Counted from the stretch's first letter, positions 10,260 to 22,552 are shown. The stretch: DNA of 64,000 bases from Pictodentalium vernedei (GCA_031216915.1 CM062292.1:67506790-67570789); one strand, 5' to 3'. Numbers and translations are program-made. Notes: a model not told the origin generated them from the letters alone.

Positions 10260-11400
10260 ATCTTCTTAGACCAAGGAGAGATAACTGCAACTCCTCCGAC
10301 ATTGATAAACTTCTCAAGCATGACCAGTGACAAGTGCAGTCCTTAATCTTCAGTCTGCCACAATTTTAACCAAGTCCCATGAACTTGAAAGAGTTGGTGT
10401 AGATTTCTGAATGAAATTCTTGGGTGTGCAACTCCTACTTTTCTGAACTAATTGTTATGAAACTTTTGACATGCCCACTAGCCAGTGAACATTCACATAA
10501 AACAAACTCTTGAAAGCTCCACATTCAGAGGTACCTCGTGGTAAACCAGAAGACTGGGTATTAGTCACTTTTAGAATTTTGGGTGGTCAACAGAAAAGAA
10601 GCAAAATATTTTCATTATTTATTCTTTATAATATAATGACATGTATGCACTTATCAGAAAATTAGGTTAATTTTTTAGGAGGTGGAGACCAGGCCTGCCC
10701 CTAACTAAATCAGCCACGGACTTCCTTCTTGATTTATGCTGCATGCATTAGAAACAAAAAGCCACATGTATGAATTTATACAGCATGCATAGTGTGATTT
10801 GGTACTCAACTCACCATGGAAATTTGCAGTTGATGGACCACTGGTATTAAAGTAGTATTCTGAATATTGCTGTATTCTTAAGCAATACCATGGATGACTT
10901 TGCAAAATGAAATTGCATGCATCAGAAACTATATCAATATAAAGCAAGTTGATACATGTTTGTTATGCTGTCAAGTCCTTACTTGATGATGTAGTTGGAA
11001 TTTTAGTCCATCGGGATTATAGTTCAGTACCTCAGAGGGGAGAGTTTCTAACCCCTCATAGTTACGTTCATGCAGTTTGGGCATCACCCATAAGTTTTTG
11101 CTCTGTTCACATCACATATTTATTTTCTGGTCTTTACAGTAGCAGAGCTAGGATTCTGGGCAGTATTCAAGAGGGGGCATGGCATGCCATGCCATGCCAT
11201 GCCATAAGCATGTCTTGATGCTGAAGGGCTGGGTGGGGTGGCAGGTCTCAGTGAGGGTGTACCCCTCCTAAAGTCAGGGTCCTGTGCCAAAGAAGATGTT
11301 ACAGACTCAAGACTTCTGCACGTGTGATGGCAAAGGCTTATCTTGACTTTGTCAAGTTAAGCTGAAAATTGAACCACTACATCCATTGGTTCATAATTAG
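10260..11400. other. No gene recognised
   Basis: Contains a half-site of the 3154 hairpin family near 10992 and a short CATGC repeat at 11176-11205. Minus frame 10705-10947 and plus frame 10949-11218 have no recognisable family. At 11352-11372 CAAGTTAAGCTGAAAA may be a worn Helitron-like end. Confidence 0.35.
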
Positions 11401-12960
11401 ATTTTTAGCTCACCCTGACCAAGTCAAGCTGAGCTATTGTTGTCACTTCTCGTCTTTCAGCGTACATACGTACAGATGTCCACAATTTCCTTTGGCACAC
11501 CGCACAGGTCGCATTTATGATCATATCGCTTTGAAACTTGGTATGCTTGTTTGGGGTGACCTCTAGATGGGAGCTATCGATTTTCTTCCATTTCCATCAA
11601 AACATGTTGCCGCTGGCAACGTTCTTTGAACTTAGTTTAGTCAGACCTCAATATTTCCCTTTGGCACACCCCACAGGGCACATCTATCGATTTTCTTCGA
11701 TTTTTGTCAACAACTTTAGATGAACTTAGTGCAGTTATGCATCAATATTTCCCTTTGGTATCCCTGCAGTGCACATTTTTGACCGGACCGCTTTGAAACT
11801 TAGTGTCCTTGTTTGGGGTGACCTCTAGATGGGAGCCATCGACTTTCTTCCATTTTCGTCAAAAAATGTTGAAGCTGGCAACAAACTTTTATGATCAGAT
11901 TGCATTAAAACCTGGTATGCTTGTTTGGGGTGACCTCCAGACAGGAGCTATTGATTTTCTTCCATTTCTGTCAAAAAATCTTGCCGCCGGCAATGACCTT
12001 TCAACTTAGTTTAGTCAGGCATCAATATATTCCTTTGGCACACCCAACAGGTCACATTTATGATCGGATCGCTTTGAAACTTGGTATGCTTGTTTGGGTT
12101 TACCTTGAGATGGGAGCTATTGATTTTCTTCTATTTCTGTCAAAAGATGTTGCCGCTGGCAACAGCTTTCTCTGAACTTGGTGCAGTTCTGCATCAATAT
12201 TTCCATTTGGCACACCTAGCAGAGCACATTTATGATCAGATCACTTTGAAACTTAGTATGCTTGTTTGGGTGACCTTTAGATGGGAGCTATTGATTTTCT
12301 TCCTCGTCCGTCAGAAAATGTTGCTGTTGGCAATGACCTTTGATGAACTTAGTGTAGTTATGCATCAGTATTTCCCTTTGACACACCCTGCATGGCACAT
12401 TTATGATTGAATCGCTTGGAAACTTGGTGTGCTTGTTCGTAGTGACCTCTAGATGGAAGCTATTGATTTTTTTCCATTTCTATCAAAAAATGTTGCCACT
12501 GGAAACAACCTTTGAACTTAGTTTAGTCAGGCCTTAATATTTCCCTTTGGCACACCCTTCAGAGCACATTATGATCAGATCACTTAGAAACTTGGTATGT
12601 GTTTTTGGGGTGACCTCTAGATGTGAGCTATTGATTTTTTTTTCATTTCCATAAAAAATTATTGTCATTATCACCAGCCTTTGAACTTAGTGCATTTGTG
12701 CAGCACCTTATCCTCTTTGCACTCTCTGCAGGGTATATTTATGAATTTCCATGAAAAAGAAAAAAACAAAAACATTACCACAAGCAATGACCTTCAAACC
12801 TAGTGCATTTGTGCATTAACATCTTCCTTCGGCATGCCTCAGAGGGTGCATTCATTATCAATTTGTTTTGAAACTTTGAGTGCTTATTCAGGGTGACAAA
12901 GATAGGAGCTTTCAATTTTCTTTTCTTTTCCATCAAAAAATGCAGTAAGTTTAAAGGTCA
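11401..12960 (-). mobile_element. Helitron-like element with tandem units (left member of head-to-head pair)
   Basis: The left edge, TTTTTAGCTCACCCTGACCA, is the complement of a hairpin plus CTAA end on the minus strand. It is followed by the same CACTTCTCGT lead and ACATACGTAC as at 8068, then about eight units with TTTGAAACTTGGTATGC and CATTTCCGTCAAAAAATGTT. The array orientation flips at about 12960. Confidence 0.65.
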
Positions 12961-15289
12961 TTGTAAATGGCAACTGTTTTCACAAAAATGAATGCTAATC
13001 GATAGCTCTTATCTAGAGGTCTCGCCTAATGAGCACACCGATTTCAAAAACAATCCTATGAGAAATGTGCCCTGTAGACCATGTCAAAGAAGAATGTTGA
13101 TGCACAAATGCAATAAATTCAAAGGTTGTTGCTAACAGCAACAGTTTTTGATGGAAATGAAAAGAAAATTGATAGCTCCTGTCTTGGACACCCTGAATAA
13201 ACATATTAAGTTTCAAAACAACCTGATAATGAATGCGCCCACTGAGGCATTCCAAAGGAAGATGTTAATGCACAAATGCATAAGTTTGATGGTCACTGGT
13301 AGTGGCCATGTTTTTTTTTTCCTTCTTTTTTTATGGAAATTCATAAATATGCCCTTTGGAGAGTGCAAAAGGGATAAGTTGCTACACAAGTTCAAAGGTT
13401 GATGCTAACGACAATAATTTTTTATGGAAATGATGCCAGCAACAACATTTTTTGACGGAAAAGGAAGAAAATCAATAGCTTCCATCAAGAGGACACCCCA
13501 AACACACATACCAAGTTTCAAACCGATCCGATCATAAATGTGCCCTGAGGAATATATTGATGTCTGACTAAATTAAGTTCAAAGGTTGTTGACAACGGCA
13601 ACGTTTTTTAATAGAAATGGAAGAGAATCAACAGTTCCCATCTAGAGATCACCCCCAAACAAGTATATCAGGTTTCAAAGTGATCCGATCATAAATGTGT
13701 TCTGAATGGGGTGCCAAAGGGAAATATTCATTCCTAACTAAATAAAGTTCAAAGGTCATTGCAAACAGCAAGATTTTTTGACGGAAATGGAAGAAAATTG
13801 ATAGTTCCCATCTAGAGGGTACCACAAACAAGCACACCAAGTTTCAAAGCAATCCAATCATAAATGTGCCTGCAGAGTTTGACAAAGGAAATATTGATGC
13901 AAAACTGCAATAAGTTCATCAGCGGTCATTGCCAACAGCAACTATTTTTGACAGAAATGGAAGAAAGTCGATAGCTCCCATCTATTGGTCACCCCAAGCA
14001 AGCATTCAAAGTTTCAAAGCAATCTGATCATAAATGAGCCCTGCAGGGCATGCCAAAGGAAAATATTGACGACTGACTAAACTAAGTTCAAAGGTCGTTG
14101 CCAGCGGTAATATTTTTTTATGGAAATGGAAGAAAATCGATAGCTCCCATCTAGAGGTCACCCCAAACAAGCATATAAAGTTTCAAAGCGATCCAATCAT
14201 AAATGCGACCTGTGATGAAGATCAAGAAAATGTTCCTGGAAACCCACATTACGAAAATGAATTTGATTGATTGACGTGTGTTCAAGTTATTGCGCTATCG
14301 AGCACAAAATTCACAAAAAAAATTACTAAGTCAGCCCAATAATTTTGCTGCTGTACATTGGACGGCTCCCATTTTCAAACTTTATCAAGACACTGTTCCT
14401 TGAAACCCAAGTATCAGTCAAATCGGTTGATGTTTGTTGAAGTTATTGCACTATCAAGCTCAAAATTAGTCGATTTTAACAAAGTGCCATAACACTTGTG
14501 AAAAAGCATGGACACTCCTTATTTCACGTCATCAGGTGAAAATGCATATCAAGTCACATACCAAATATTATCAAAATTCCGTTCAGAAACAACTAAATTA
14601 TAAGCAAAAAGCTCCGCCCGCCCAGCAACTAACCCTCGCCATACCAATAGTCGAACCTTTTTTTAAAACTCGACTGAAAATTATCATCCACTAATATTAT
14701 GTATACAATTTGTCTGAAATAAACCAAGTAGTGTTTGAAAAATAAGATTTGAATTGTCCTATTACAAACAGTAGTAATGTCATTATGTTTTTTTTTATTT
14801 TTAGCACTTACAGAGCCCCCATGGGGTCATGAGCAAATTTTTTTACATAATTCAAATACATGTTACCTACTTATGTTACAAACTGAATTCCATTCAAATT
14901 GGCCCAGGGGTTCTGAGTTTTGAAATTTTAGGGACAGGCCCAAAATCTTGCCCCTACCAGAACAACTACAAATATTGCCCCACAAACTTTGATTGAACAA
15001 ACTTGAATCTAGACCAATAGACAACCCCACAAGCCTAATTTCAAATCATTGCACCTGCTGGCTGATGAGATTTTTCAAGATTTTGGTATCCTTTGTGGTT
15101 CCCATGGGGAACAGTGAGAGGAGGAATTTCATTTTAACAAATCTGAATTGCCATGGGGCAATAAATATTTACCCCAAATATCGAATAAATTGGTCCTGTG
15201 GTTTTGGAGAAGTCCAAAACATAATGCTGACAGACGACTGAAGGAGAGTGACCAGATAAGCTCCACTTGACTTTGTCATGGTGAGCTAA
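12961..15289 (+). mobile_element. Helitron-like element with tandem units (right member, inverted)
   Basis: From 12961 to about 14215 the units are complementary to those at 11401-12960 (TTGACGGAAATGGAAGAAAA, CAAGTTTCAAAGC). The final kilobase is single-copy-like flank and ends CACTTGACTTTGTCATGGTGAG then CTAA, the plus-strand counterpart of the left end. An internal hairpin AGTCGAAC/ACTCGACT lies at about 14650-14676, resembling the end of the 155-bp family. Confidence 0.6.
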
Positions 15290-18100
15290 ACAAGAGGCCC
15301 CAGGGGGCCTGAGGGCGCTCACCTGGCATGGTAGCCTAAATATCAACCCAGGGAATTGATTTGAAAAAGTTGCATCTGTCCTCCTAAGAAAAGCTTATAC
15401 CAAATATCCAAAGATTCTGACTGGTGGATCTAAAAAAAAAGATTTCTAAAGAATATTCCTCATATTGAACTAAATTATAATTTGGGATCCCACAGGGAGC
15501 CCAAATATGAACCCAGGGACTTGGCTTGAACAAACTATAATCTCCTCTACGTAAGGATGCTGTTTACCAAATATCAAAAGATTCTGATTGATGGGTGTAC
15601 CAAATATCAAAAGATTCTGATTGATGGATCGGAAGAAGATTTTTAAAGAATATTCCTCATATTACACTAATCAGAACATTTGGGCTCCCATAGAAAGCCC
15701 AAATATGGATTTGATTTCAACAGACATGTGAATGAATCTTCCAAAGATGTTATATGCAAAAAACGAAAGACTTTGGAGCAGTGGTATGGGGGAAGAAGAT
15801 TCTTTAATGTTTTTCCCATTACTCAGTGTTATGTGGTGGATGTGAAGAAGATTTTTGAAGAATATTCCTCATATTGAACTAAGTTATAATTCTGGATGCT
15901 GCATACCAAATATCAAAACATTCCAACTGCTGGAGCTGAAAAAGAAGTTTTTAAAGAAAATTCCGCATTTTGACCAAAGTTATAATTCAGACTCCCACAG
16001 TGAGCCCAAATATGAACCCAGGGACTTGGCTTGAACAAATTTGAATCTCAGCCCCCTAAGCATGCTGCATATACCATATATCAAAAGATTCTGATTGGTG
16101 GATCTGAAGAAGATTTTTAAAGAATATTCCTCATACTGCACCAATTTAAACATTTGGGCTCTCAAAGAGAGCCCTAATATAGACCCAGAGATTTCAATAA
16201 ACATGTGAAACAATCTTCCAAAGATTTGAAAGCTTTTGGAGCAGTGGTTTGGGAGAAGAGTCTTGTTTTTCCCATTACCCACAGTAATGTGACCCAGTGT
16301 TAAAAAATGCGGACTCAGCACTTTTTCAAAGTCCTGGAAAAGTACCCTATGATAAAACTGATGGCAATTTTTTTTTTTTGGACCATTCCTTTCTGCTAAT
16401 CCTAAGGAAGCTTCACACAAAATAAAAATTCTCAGTGCCATGTAGTTATGAAGATATGGGCGTTTTAATTTTTTTTTCTATTTTTAGCGGGAGCTCAGTA
16501 GGTAGAGGTGCAGGCTGCAAGCCGAGAGGTCCTTGGTTCGAATCCCACCTGCGGCAACCGCGTTGTGTCCTGGGCAAGACACTTCATCTCCATTGCCCGC
16601 GTGGGGGCACGATGACGCCGTGTACTAAGGCGTACTGCACGTCGATGGTATGCATGTCTTCAACCAATCTAACCCTGCCTGTGCCGCAGTGTGGAGTTAC
16701 GATGTTGGGGAGCTGGCAGCTGCTCGTCGTTGCTTGGTGGTTGTCTCCAGGTACTCCGGCTTCCTCCACCCGTAAAACTGTCACGGTCATGATTAGCCAT
16801 TGTGCATAAATATGTGACCTTAAACATAAATAAATAAATATTCTATTTTTAGCACCTGCGGTTCCCATGGGACTACAGGAAACATTTTTTTTAGCATAAA
16901 TTAGGTACTTATGACCCAATAAGTCCTCATATCAAATTTGGTTCAAATCGCCTTTCAGTTCGGAAAATAGAAATTTTGGTACAATTTGGGCTCCCACAGG
17001 AAGCCCAAATATGAACCCAGGGACTTTGCTTTAACAAACTTATATCTCGCCTCCCTAAGGATACTGTATACCAAATATCAAAAGATTGACTGGTGAATGT
17101 GAAGAAGATTTTTGAAGAATATTCCTCATACTGCATTAAGTTATAATTCGGGCTCCCACAGGGAGCCCAAATATGAACCCAGGGACTTGGCTTGAACAAA
17201 CGTGAATCTCATCCCCTAAGGATGCTGCATATCAAAAATCAAAAGATTCTGATGGGTGGATCTGAAGATGATTTTTAAAGAATGTTCCTCATACTGCACA
17301 AATTTAAACATTTGGGCTCCCATAGAGAGCCTAAATATGGATCCAGGGATTTGCTTTCTATAAACATGTGAAACAATCTACCAAAAATGTTATATGTGAA
17401 ATTTGAAAGCTTCTGGAGCAGTTGTTTGGGAGAAGTCTTAAATGTTTTTCCCATTACCCACAGTGTTGAAAAAATGCTGACTCGGCACTTTTTCAAAGTC
17501 CCGAAAAAATACAGTATGATAAAACCGATAGTAATTTTTTTGGACCATTCCATTCTGTTGGTCCTACGGAAGCTTCACACCATATAAGAATCATCAGTGC
17601 TGTGCAGTTTTGGAGATATGGGCGTTTTAATTTTTTAGCTCCTGCAGTTCCCATGGGGCAACAGGAATTTTTTTTTTGGCATAAATTAAATAAGTTCTCG
17701 TATCAAATTTGGTTCAAATCAGTCTCTCGGTTTGGAAAACAAATTTTGGGCAGGGCAAAAATTCTTGCCCCTCCCATAACAATGGCAAATATAGCTCCTT
17801 GAACTCCTCTTGAACAAATCCGAGTCAACACCTCAAAAAGAAGCTGCACTCCAAATAACAAGTCTCTGCCACTTCTGGTTCATGAAAAGAATTTTTTTTA
17901 AGATTTAAGCACACTTTTTGAGCATGGCCCAACCAAGTGGCGTGGCAACTTGATTTGAACACAATAAAAATGTGATGTCATAACAAACAATTATATCAAA
18001 TTTCACTTAAATCGGTTCAGAGGTTTTGGAGAACACTCAAACACCATGTTCATGGACGACGGATGAGTGATCACTATAGCTCACCTGACTGAGCTAAAAA
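15290..18100 (+). mobile_element. GAGGCCC-family element with tandem-like units, carrying a SINE
   Basis: Opens ACAAGAGGCCCCAGGGGG and CTGAGGGCGCTCACCTGG, repeats units built of GGGCTCCCACAGGGAGCCC, AACCCAGGGACTTGGCTTGA and CCAAATATCAAAAGATTCTG, and closes with AGCTCACCTGACTGAG then CTAA. Related copies lie at 45899-47248 and 52134-54339, with a fragment at 23405-23590. It starts within one base of the preceding element's end. No coding region is apparent. Confidence 0.6.
16499..16840 (+). mobile_element. tRNA-derived SINE (SINE-1) with perfect 13-bp target duplication
   Basis: The 5' part has the split RNA polymerase III promoter of a tRNA: box A-like GAGCTCAGTAGGTAGAGG and box B GGTTCGAATCC. 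A unique body follows, then a tail ATGATTAGCCATTGTGCATA...GACCTTAAACA ending in TAAA repeats. TTCTATTTTTAGC occurs on both sides (16486-16498 and 16841-16853). The uninterrupted host site is visible in the paralogous element at 53818-53833. Confidence 0.92.
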
Positions 18101-18333
18101 TACAGAATACACCAACAACAGGTCAAATCATTTTTTTGAATTGAAAATGCGTATTTCCAGAGCAGATCCCATTCGAACTTCATCTACACACGCAACCTTA
18201 TTAATATAAAGTGTGGGGCATTTTATAGAGATCTGCAATGTTTATTTACCACACTTAGCTTCCACTCCTTCGGAGTAACTGTTCAGAAGTTAGAAACTGC
18301 AGTTCTATTCTAAGAAAGAACTTTGAAATTGAT

Positions 18334-18680
18334 TTATTTATTTATTATTGGTGTCTAAGGTCACATATTTCTGCACAATGGCTAATCATGTCAACAGTTT
18401 TACAGGTGGAGGAAGCCGGAGAGAACCACTGAGCAATGGCAAGCAATTGTCAGCTCCCCAACATACTAACTCCACAGAAGCAGGGTTAGCATTGGTTGAA
18501 GACAGGTGCGCCATCGACGTGCAGTATGCCTTAGTACACAACGTCACCGTGCCCTCACGCGGACAATGGAGATGAAGTGTCTTGCCCAAGGACACAACAC
18601 GGTTGCCACAGGTGGGATTCGAACCAAGGACCTCTCGGCTTGCAGCCTGCACCTCTACCTACTGAGCCACCGCGCCCCCT
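18334..18680 (-). mobile_element. tRNA-derived SINE (SINE-1), full length
   Basis: On the minus strand it starts with GGGCGCGGTGGCTCAGTAGG, has box B GGTTCGAATCCCACC and ends in the shared tail and TAAA repeats. The 12-base duplication TTTGAAATTGAT flanks it at 18322-18333 and 18681-18692. It is the best copy for defining the 5' end of the family. Confidence 0.92.
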
Positions 18681-18910
18681 TTTGAAATTGATACACTCTT
18701 CAGTGATATTGATAAGGTCCATTTACACATATAAGATGCATCCAATGCAATGATTAATCTACACAACCTGTGGAAAATTTGTTCAAAAAAAGAACAAGCA
18801 AATTTTCAACCTATGGTCCTCTGGAGGATTCAACTCTGATGAGAACTGGCTGAAACTTGGTTCCTCTGAGATTTCAGAAGTTTCACATTGGAATTTCCTG
18901 AGTTTCTTAA

Positions 18911-19146
18911 CTGGTTGAGCACTAGAGTTTCTTGGTGGTCAGAATTTGTTATTCAAAATTTGTTTTATTACAAATTATTGGAGAGTGCCCACAGTCACTT
19001 TCCAATAATTTTTAATAGAACAAATTTATGTGAACAAAATATTTGCATTTGACTGAATTTGAAATTTGAGCAAGGAAAACGTTTATTTTTGGTCCAGTAC
19101 CCTAATTTTTTTGAGAGCCCTGATAGTGGCTTTTAGCACTCAACCA
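18911..19146. mobile_element. TTAA-D family MITE
   Basis: TTAA 18907-18910 then CTGGTTGAGCACTAGA; ends TTTTAGCACTCAACCA before TTAA 19147-19150. The central hairpin is TTATTGGAGAGTGCCC with a worn right arm. Interior words such as CCTGATAGTGGCTT match other D copies. Confidence 0.85.
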
Positions 19147-19602
19147 TTAATCACTTTCAGTGTTTTGTAAATCTGCAAAATATGAAGAAAAAATGTGAAA
19201 GCCTTCTAGAAAATTGAGTGTGGAAAACTGCTATTTCAATCCTGTAGCAAACTTTTCTTCTCCTTTTAGCCACACTGACCAAAATATGTGACTGCCAGAC
19301 AAAAACACAAAAATTCAGTGTTCTGGTTTCAAATGAGTGAAAAGAAGACAAAAAAAACCCACAACTATGTTAAAATATAAATAGAAATAGAATATTTATT
19401 TACAAACTGACATATATGTGGTATGCACAAAAATGAAATATGAGTATGTACAAAATAATTTCATTCATCCAGATCAAATTATACGCATATCCAATATCAA
19501 ATATTGTGTTTCCGGCGGAAAAAGCTATGTTGTTTGATTAAAAGTACTGTTCGAAAAACAGTTGCACGATAAACAAAAAAATTATTTTTAACTTTCTAAC
19601 TA

Positions 19603-19917
19603 CAGTCAAAACTAGAAGTCCTGTCATGAACTGTGCGCTTATCTAGGCTTAATTGCGCGTATAAATTTGCACGAAATTGCCATATCAAATGGCATCCAAA
19701 GCACAGCAAGTTCTCCTGGTTACTCATAGCAAACACAGGCAATGTTTCTGCCAATGGACTTCCGGGTTACCCAGAGGTCCATTGGCTGAAACTTTGCTTG
19801 TGCACAGGCCATATGTACAGAATTCAATAGCCTTACTATGGTCATAACGCGTAGATTAACGCACAGATCAACATGCTATTTGTGTGCATTTCATGACAGA
19901 ACTTCTAGTTTTAACTG
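19603..19917. mobile_element. TA-1 family MITE (Tc1/mariner type)
   Basis: Terminal inverted repeats CAGTCAAAACTAGAAGTCCT and complement are flanked by TA at 19601-19602 and 19918-19919. The centre is an imperfect hairpin around CAATGGACTTCCGGGTTACC. TA target choice is typical of Tc1/mariner; an in-window filled/empty comparison exists for the copy at 56677-56990. Confidence 0.85.
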
Positions 19918-19984
19918 TAGTTTAGTGCCAGGCCCAGACTGAACAAGTCAGAATACCGTTGTTCCGCGTTCAATATCTTGGTTG

Positions 19985-20195
19985 TTTCTTTCACATTATG
20001 GCAATCTGCTCTTTACCTTACACAACTAGAAGATGACACTTGCAAATATTTCTTGAAACGCTGAAAATTTTCATTTCTGCCTCAAAAACATTTGATTATG
20101 ACCTTTCACTGAAATGAGCTCAAACCAATGAGGGGAACATAAACCATGTTTTGGAGGCAAAAATTGAAAAGAATAATAAAATTTAAATTTCAAGT
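19985..20195. mobile_element. TTAA-B family MITE, degraded
   Basis: Retains the arm words CTGCCTCAAAAACATTTGAT and its partner CATAAACCATGTTTTGGAGG around a worn GAGCTC centre. Neither TTAA end is clear, and the right side merges into the next repeat. Confidence 0.5.
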
Positions 20196-20199
20196 ACAG

Positions 20200-20425
20200 T
20201 TTCTATGGACTGGTAGTAATCCATGTGCGGGCAGTGATGTCCATGAATGCGTTTACCGGGTAAAAAGAATCATCAGCCAAATTTTAATTAATAAAGCACT
20301 GGGTTGCACCCGATGCTTCATTAATTAAATTTTTGATGATTATTCCTATAATTAGTGTTGGAATCTAATATTATTGGGTCTGTGGAAATATTGCCCACCT
20401 GTAGAAAGTGTCAAGTCCACGGTGG
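20200..20425. mobile_element. IR-I family element, copy 1
   Basis: Shares ordered blocks with 30349-30583 and, in reverse, 48279-48490: GACTGG...CCATG near the start, the TTAATTAATAAAGCAC hairpin around GGTTGCACCCGATGC, ATCTAATATTATTG, and AGTCCACGGTGG at the end. Terminal bases are inverted relatives of each other. Class unknown. Confidence 0.6.
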
Positions 20426-20429
20426 TGGG

Positions 20430-21455
20430 ACTGTAGTCCAATTTGGACTTCACAAGATATTGTTGGCACCATAATGAAGTTTTAATAAGCTCAGCAAGTA
20501 ACTGTCAGACTCTACAACTTGCAAACCCTGGCACAAGGAATGCCCTTGGCAGCACACCTGAGAAGTTTCATGATCCTTGGCTGAAGTGGTGTTCGGTTAG
20601 TCTGGACACTATCTTCAGCTTAGAGCTCCCAGAGAACTTGGCCTCCAAATCTTGTGAAAACATTTTCAGGTTCGAGCACCCGGTGTCCTTGACTTCCAAA
20701 TCCTGTGAAGTTTCATTATCCTTGGCCAATGCACTGGAGTTGAGAGTGTGGAAACCGTTTATTTATTTATTTATTGGTGTTTTAGGTCAAATACTTATGC
20801 ACAATGACTAATTGTGACTGTAACTGTTTTATGGGTGGAGGAAGCCGGAGTACCTGGAGAGAACCACCAAGCAACTGTCAGCTCCTCAACATTTGAACTC
20901 TGTTCAAGCTCTGCTCAAGCAGGGTTACAGCGGTTGAAGACATATGCACCATCACTGTGTAGTACGCCTTAGTACACTGGAAATCGTTTTCAGGTTCAAG
21001 CAACTTGTGATATTTTGACAGAGTGCATCCCTTTCTCATCAGCAATGAGCCTGTGAAGTTTCATGATCCTAGGAAAAGGCATTGTTAAGTTAGAGTCTTG
21101 ATATCAAATTGGACAGATGGAGTGATCTTTTGACCCACATATTTAGAGGGGCCATTTCTGTCCCCCAAGCAGTGTACCAATGAAGTTTCATGATCCTAGA
21201 CCATTTTTGGGCGAGAGCATGCTGTAACCTTGACCACCAAATTGACAGAGATCATCTCTTTATCCGTGACCTGAGTATCTGTGATGTTTCAAAACCCTAG
21301 GCCAAAGCATTGTCGTCAAGTTAAAGAGTGTGTAATCCAAATTGGATGGCAGTATGCACAAACTGATGGGCAGAGTGATCACAAAAGGGGTTCCCATCAG
21401 GTGGCAGGCCCTAATAAGCCTTGAAGAAGCTCTGTCAAACAAAATGTAATTAATT
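20430..21455. repeat. Degenerate tandem units interrupted by a SINE
   Basis: The phrase TGAAGTTTCATGATCCTAGG and variants recur at about 20565, 20705, 21050, 21180 and 21278 with irregular spacing, each linked to words like CTTGAC..CCAAATT. This is an old tandem array, not a gene. Confidence 0.5.
20761..20977 (-). mobile_element. SINE-1, 5'-truncated
   Basis: Tail and body of the tRNA-headed SINE are present, but the copy stops at GTACGCCTTAGTACAC, lacking the tRNA-like head. Flanks TGGAAACCGTTT (20749-20760) and TGGAAATCGTTT (20978-20989) are an 11-of-12 duplication. So this is a retroposition event that arrived truncated, not a later deletion. Confidence 0.85.
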
Positions 21456-21482
21456 ACAGTACAAGTCAAAATAAGTTGAAGC

Positions 21483-21643
21483 ATAACCACAATAAACTAA
21501 GTATACTGCTGTTCCTGCACTGATAAGATCAGAATCTGACATCCTTTTCTGGAAAGTTCTCAGTGAGAGCTTTTCAGAAAATGATGTCAGCTTCTGGTCT
21601 TATCGGTGTAGGAAGAGAAAGATACATAGTTTATAGTGGTTAT
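21483..21643. mobile_element. Long inverted-repeat MITE
   Basis: The whole 161 bases fold: ATAACCACAATAAACTA pairs with TAGTTTATAGTGGTTAT, and the arms continue through TGATAAGATCAGAA / TTCTGGTCTTATC to a small centre near 21560. No duplicated target is obvious. Confidence 0.7.
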
Positions 21644-21714
21644 CCTACAACTTATAAAGACTTGTACTGTACATGTAAATGCCCATAGTCGATGTACAGA
21701 AGCTTAATAGTCTC

Positions 21715-22060
21715 TCAATTTCTTAGGCTAATTTTTTGACAGATTACAAGATTTTTTATTCATTTAACACAGGTTTACTCTTATTACCCATATGCAATTA
21801 ACCCTTTACCCAACGAATCGGCCGCATCCGCCCACATAATAGGCAAATTCAGCAGTTGAAAAAATATTATTTTTCAAAAACTTTCAACAAAACCATATCA
21901 TGCGACCCCTCGTTGGAACAAGCTCGTTCCAACGAGGGGTCACATGATATGGTTTTGTTGAAAGTTTTTGAAAAATTTGAAAAAATGATATTTAAAATAA
22001 TAAATTTTGATATCGTCTGCATTGGGTAAAGGGTTAACATGTCAAATATGTACTGAAGGT
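21715..22060. mobile_element. Pogo-like MITE fragment hosting a TTAA-A insertion
   Basis: Left part 21715-21801 and right part from 22034 correspond to the uninterrupted sequence at about 31085-31155 (GTATGCAATTAATAGGTCAA). It is a fragment of the element that is full length at 47406-48073. Confidence 0.6.
21802..22033. mobile_element. TTAA-A family MITE (near-canonical copy)
   Basis: TTAA 21798-21801, start CCCTTTACCCAACGAATCGG, end GCATTGGGTAAAGGG, TTAA 22034-22037. The central arms pair over roughly 50 bases each, with a few mismatches, around AAGCTCGTT. Comparison with the empty site near 31135 proves a TTAA duplication. Confidence 0.93.
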
Positions 22061-22395
22061 ATGGTCAATAGTTTGGTGTCTGGAAGTTATATGCAAGTGG
22101 GCCTTGCTGTACTAGATACTTCTCTGAGTAAAAGCTTGATTTGTATTGGCTTTAGGCATGTTTACAATCCGTGTGCCATATGGCTCATCATGCAATGCCA
22201 TGGCAATATCCCATGAGCAAGAGGTGGTGAGGTTTAGTACTCAATAACACAATCTCACGGCCGTTGACAAAAGTGATCACAAAAAATCTTAAAATATGAG
22301 TCAAAGAGTGACTTTCCACAGTACTACTGAATTCCATTCTCTGCCACTTTAGTACATTCAGAGAGAGTGGTGTCCCAACTTGAATATTAATTTAA

Positions 22396-22552
22396 TAATA
22401 ATTATTTTTCAAACTATTTCAACAAAACCATATGAGACATCTAAATGGAATGATCCTGCCAAGCTTGTTCCAATGAGGGGTCATAAGAAATAGTTTTGTT
22501 GAATATTCTTTTAAAAAATGAAAAAAATTAATAACGTTCTTTGAGTAGAGAG
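22396..22552. mobile_element. TTAA-A family MITE, degraded
   Basis: TTTCAACAAAACCATATGA and GTTCCAATGAGGGGTCATAA mark the two arms. The right end is worn (TTGAGTAGAGAG before TTAA 22553-22556), and the left end is missing. Confidence 0.55.

Noticed and set aside
15980-16441. 153-codon minus frame
   Set aside because: It lies within GAGGCCC-family units and recurs as broken frames in the copies at 17.0-17.5 kb and 52.6-52.9 kb.
16499-16571. tRNA gene
   Set aside because: Box A and box B are present, but the segment is the head of a longer unit with a tail, target duplication and several relatives, and the stems do not form a proper cloverleaf. It is a SINE.
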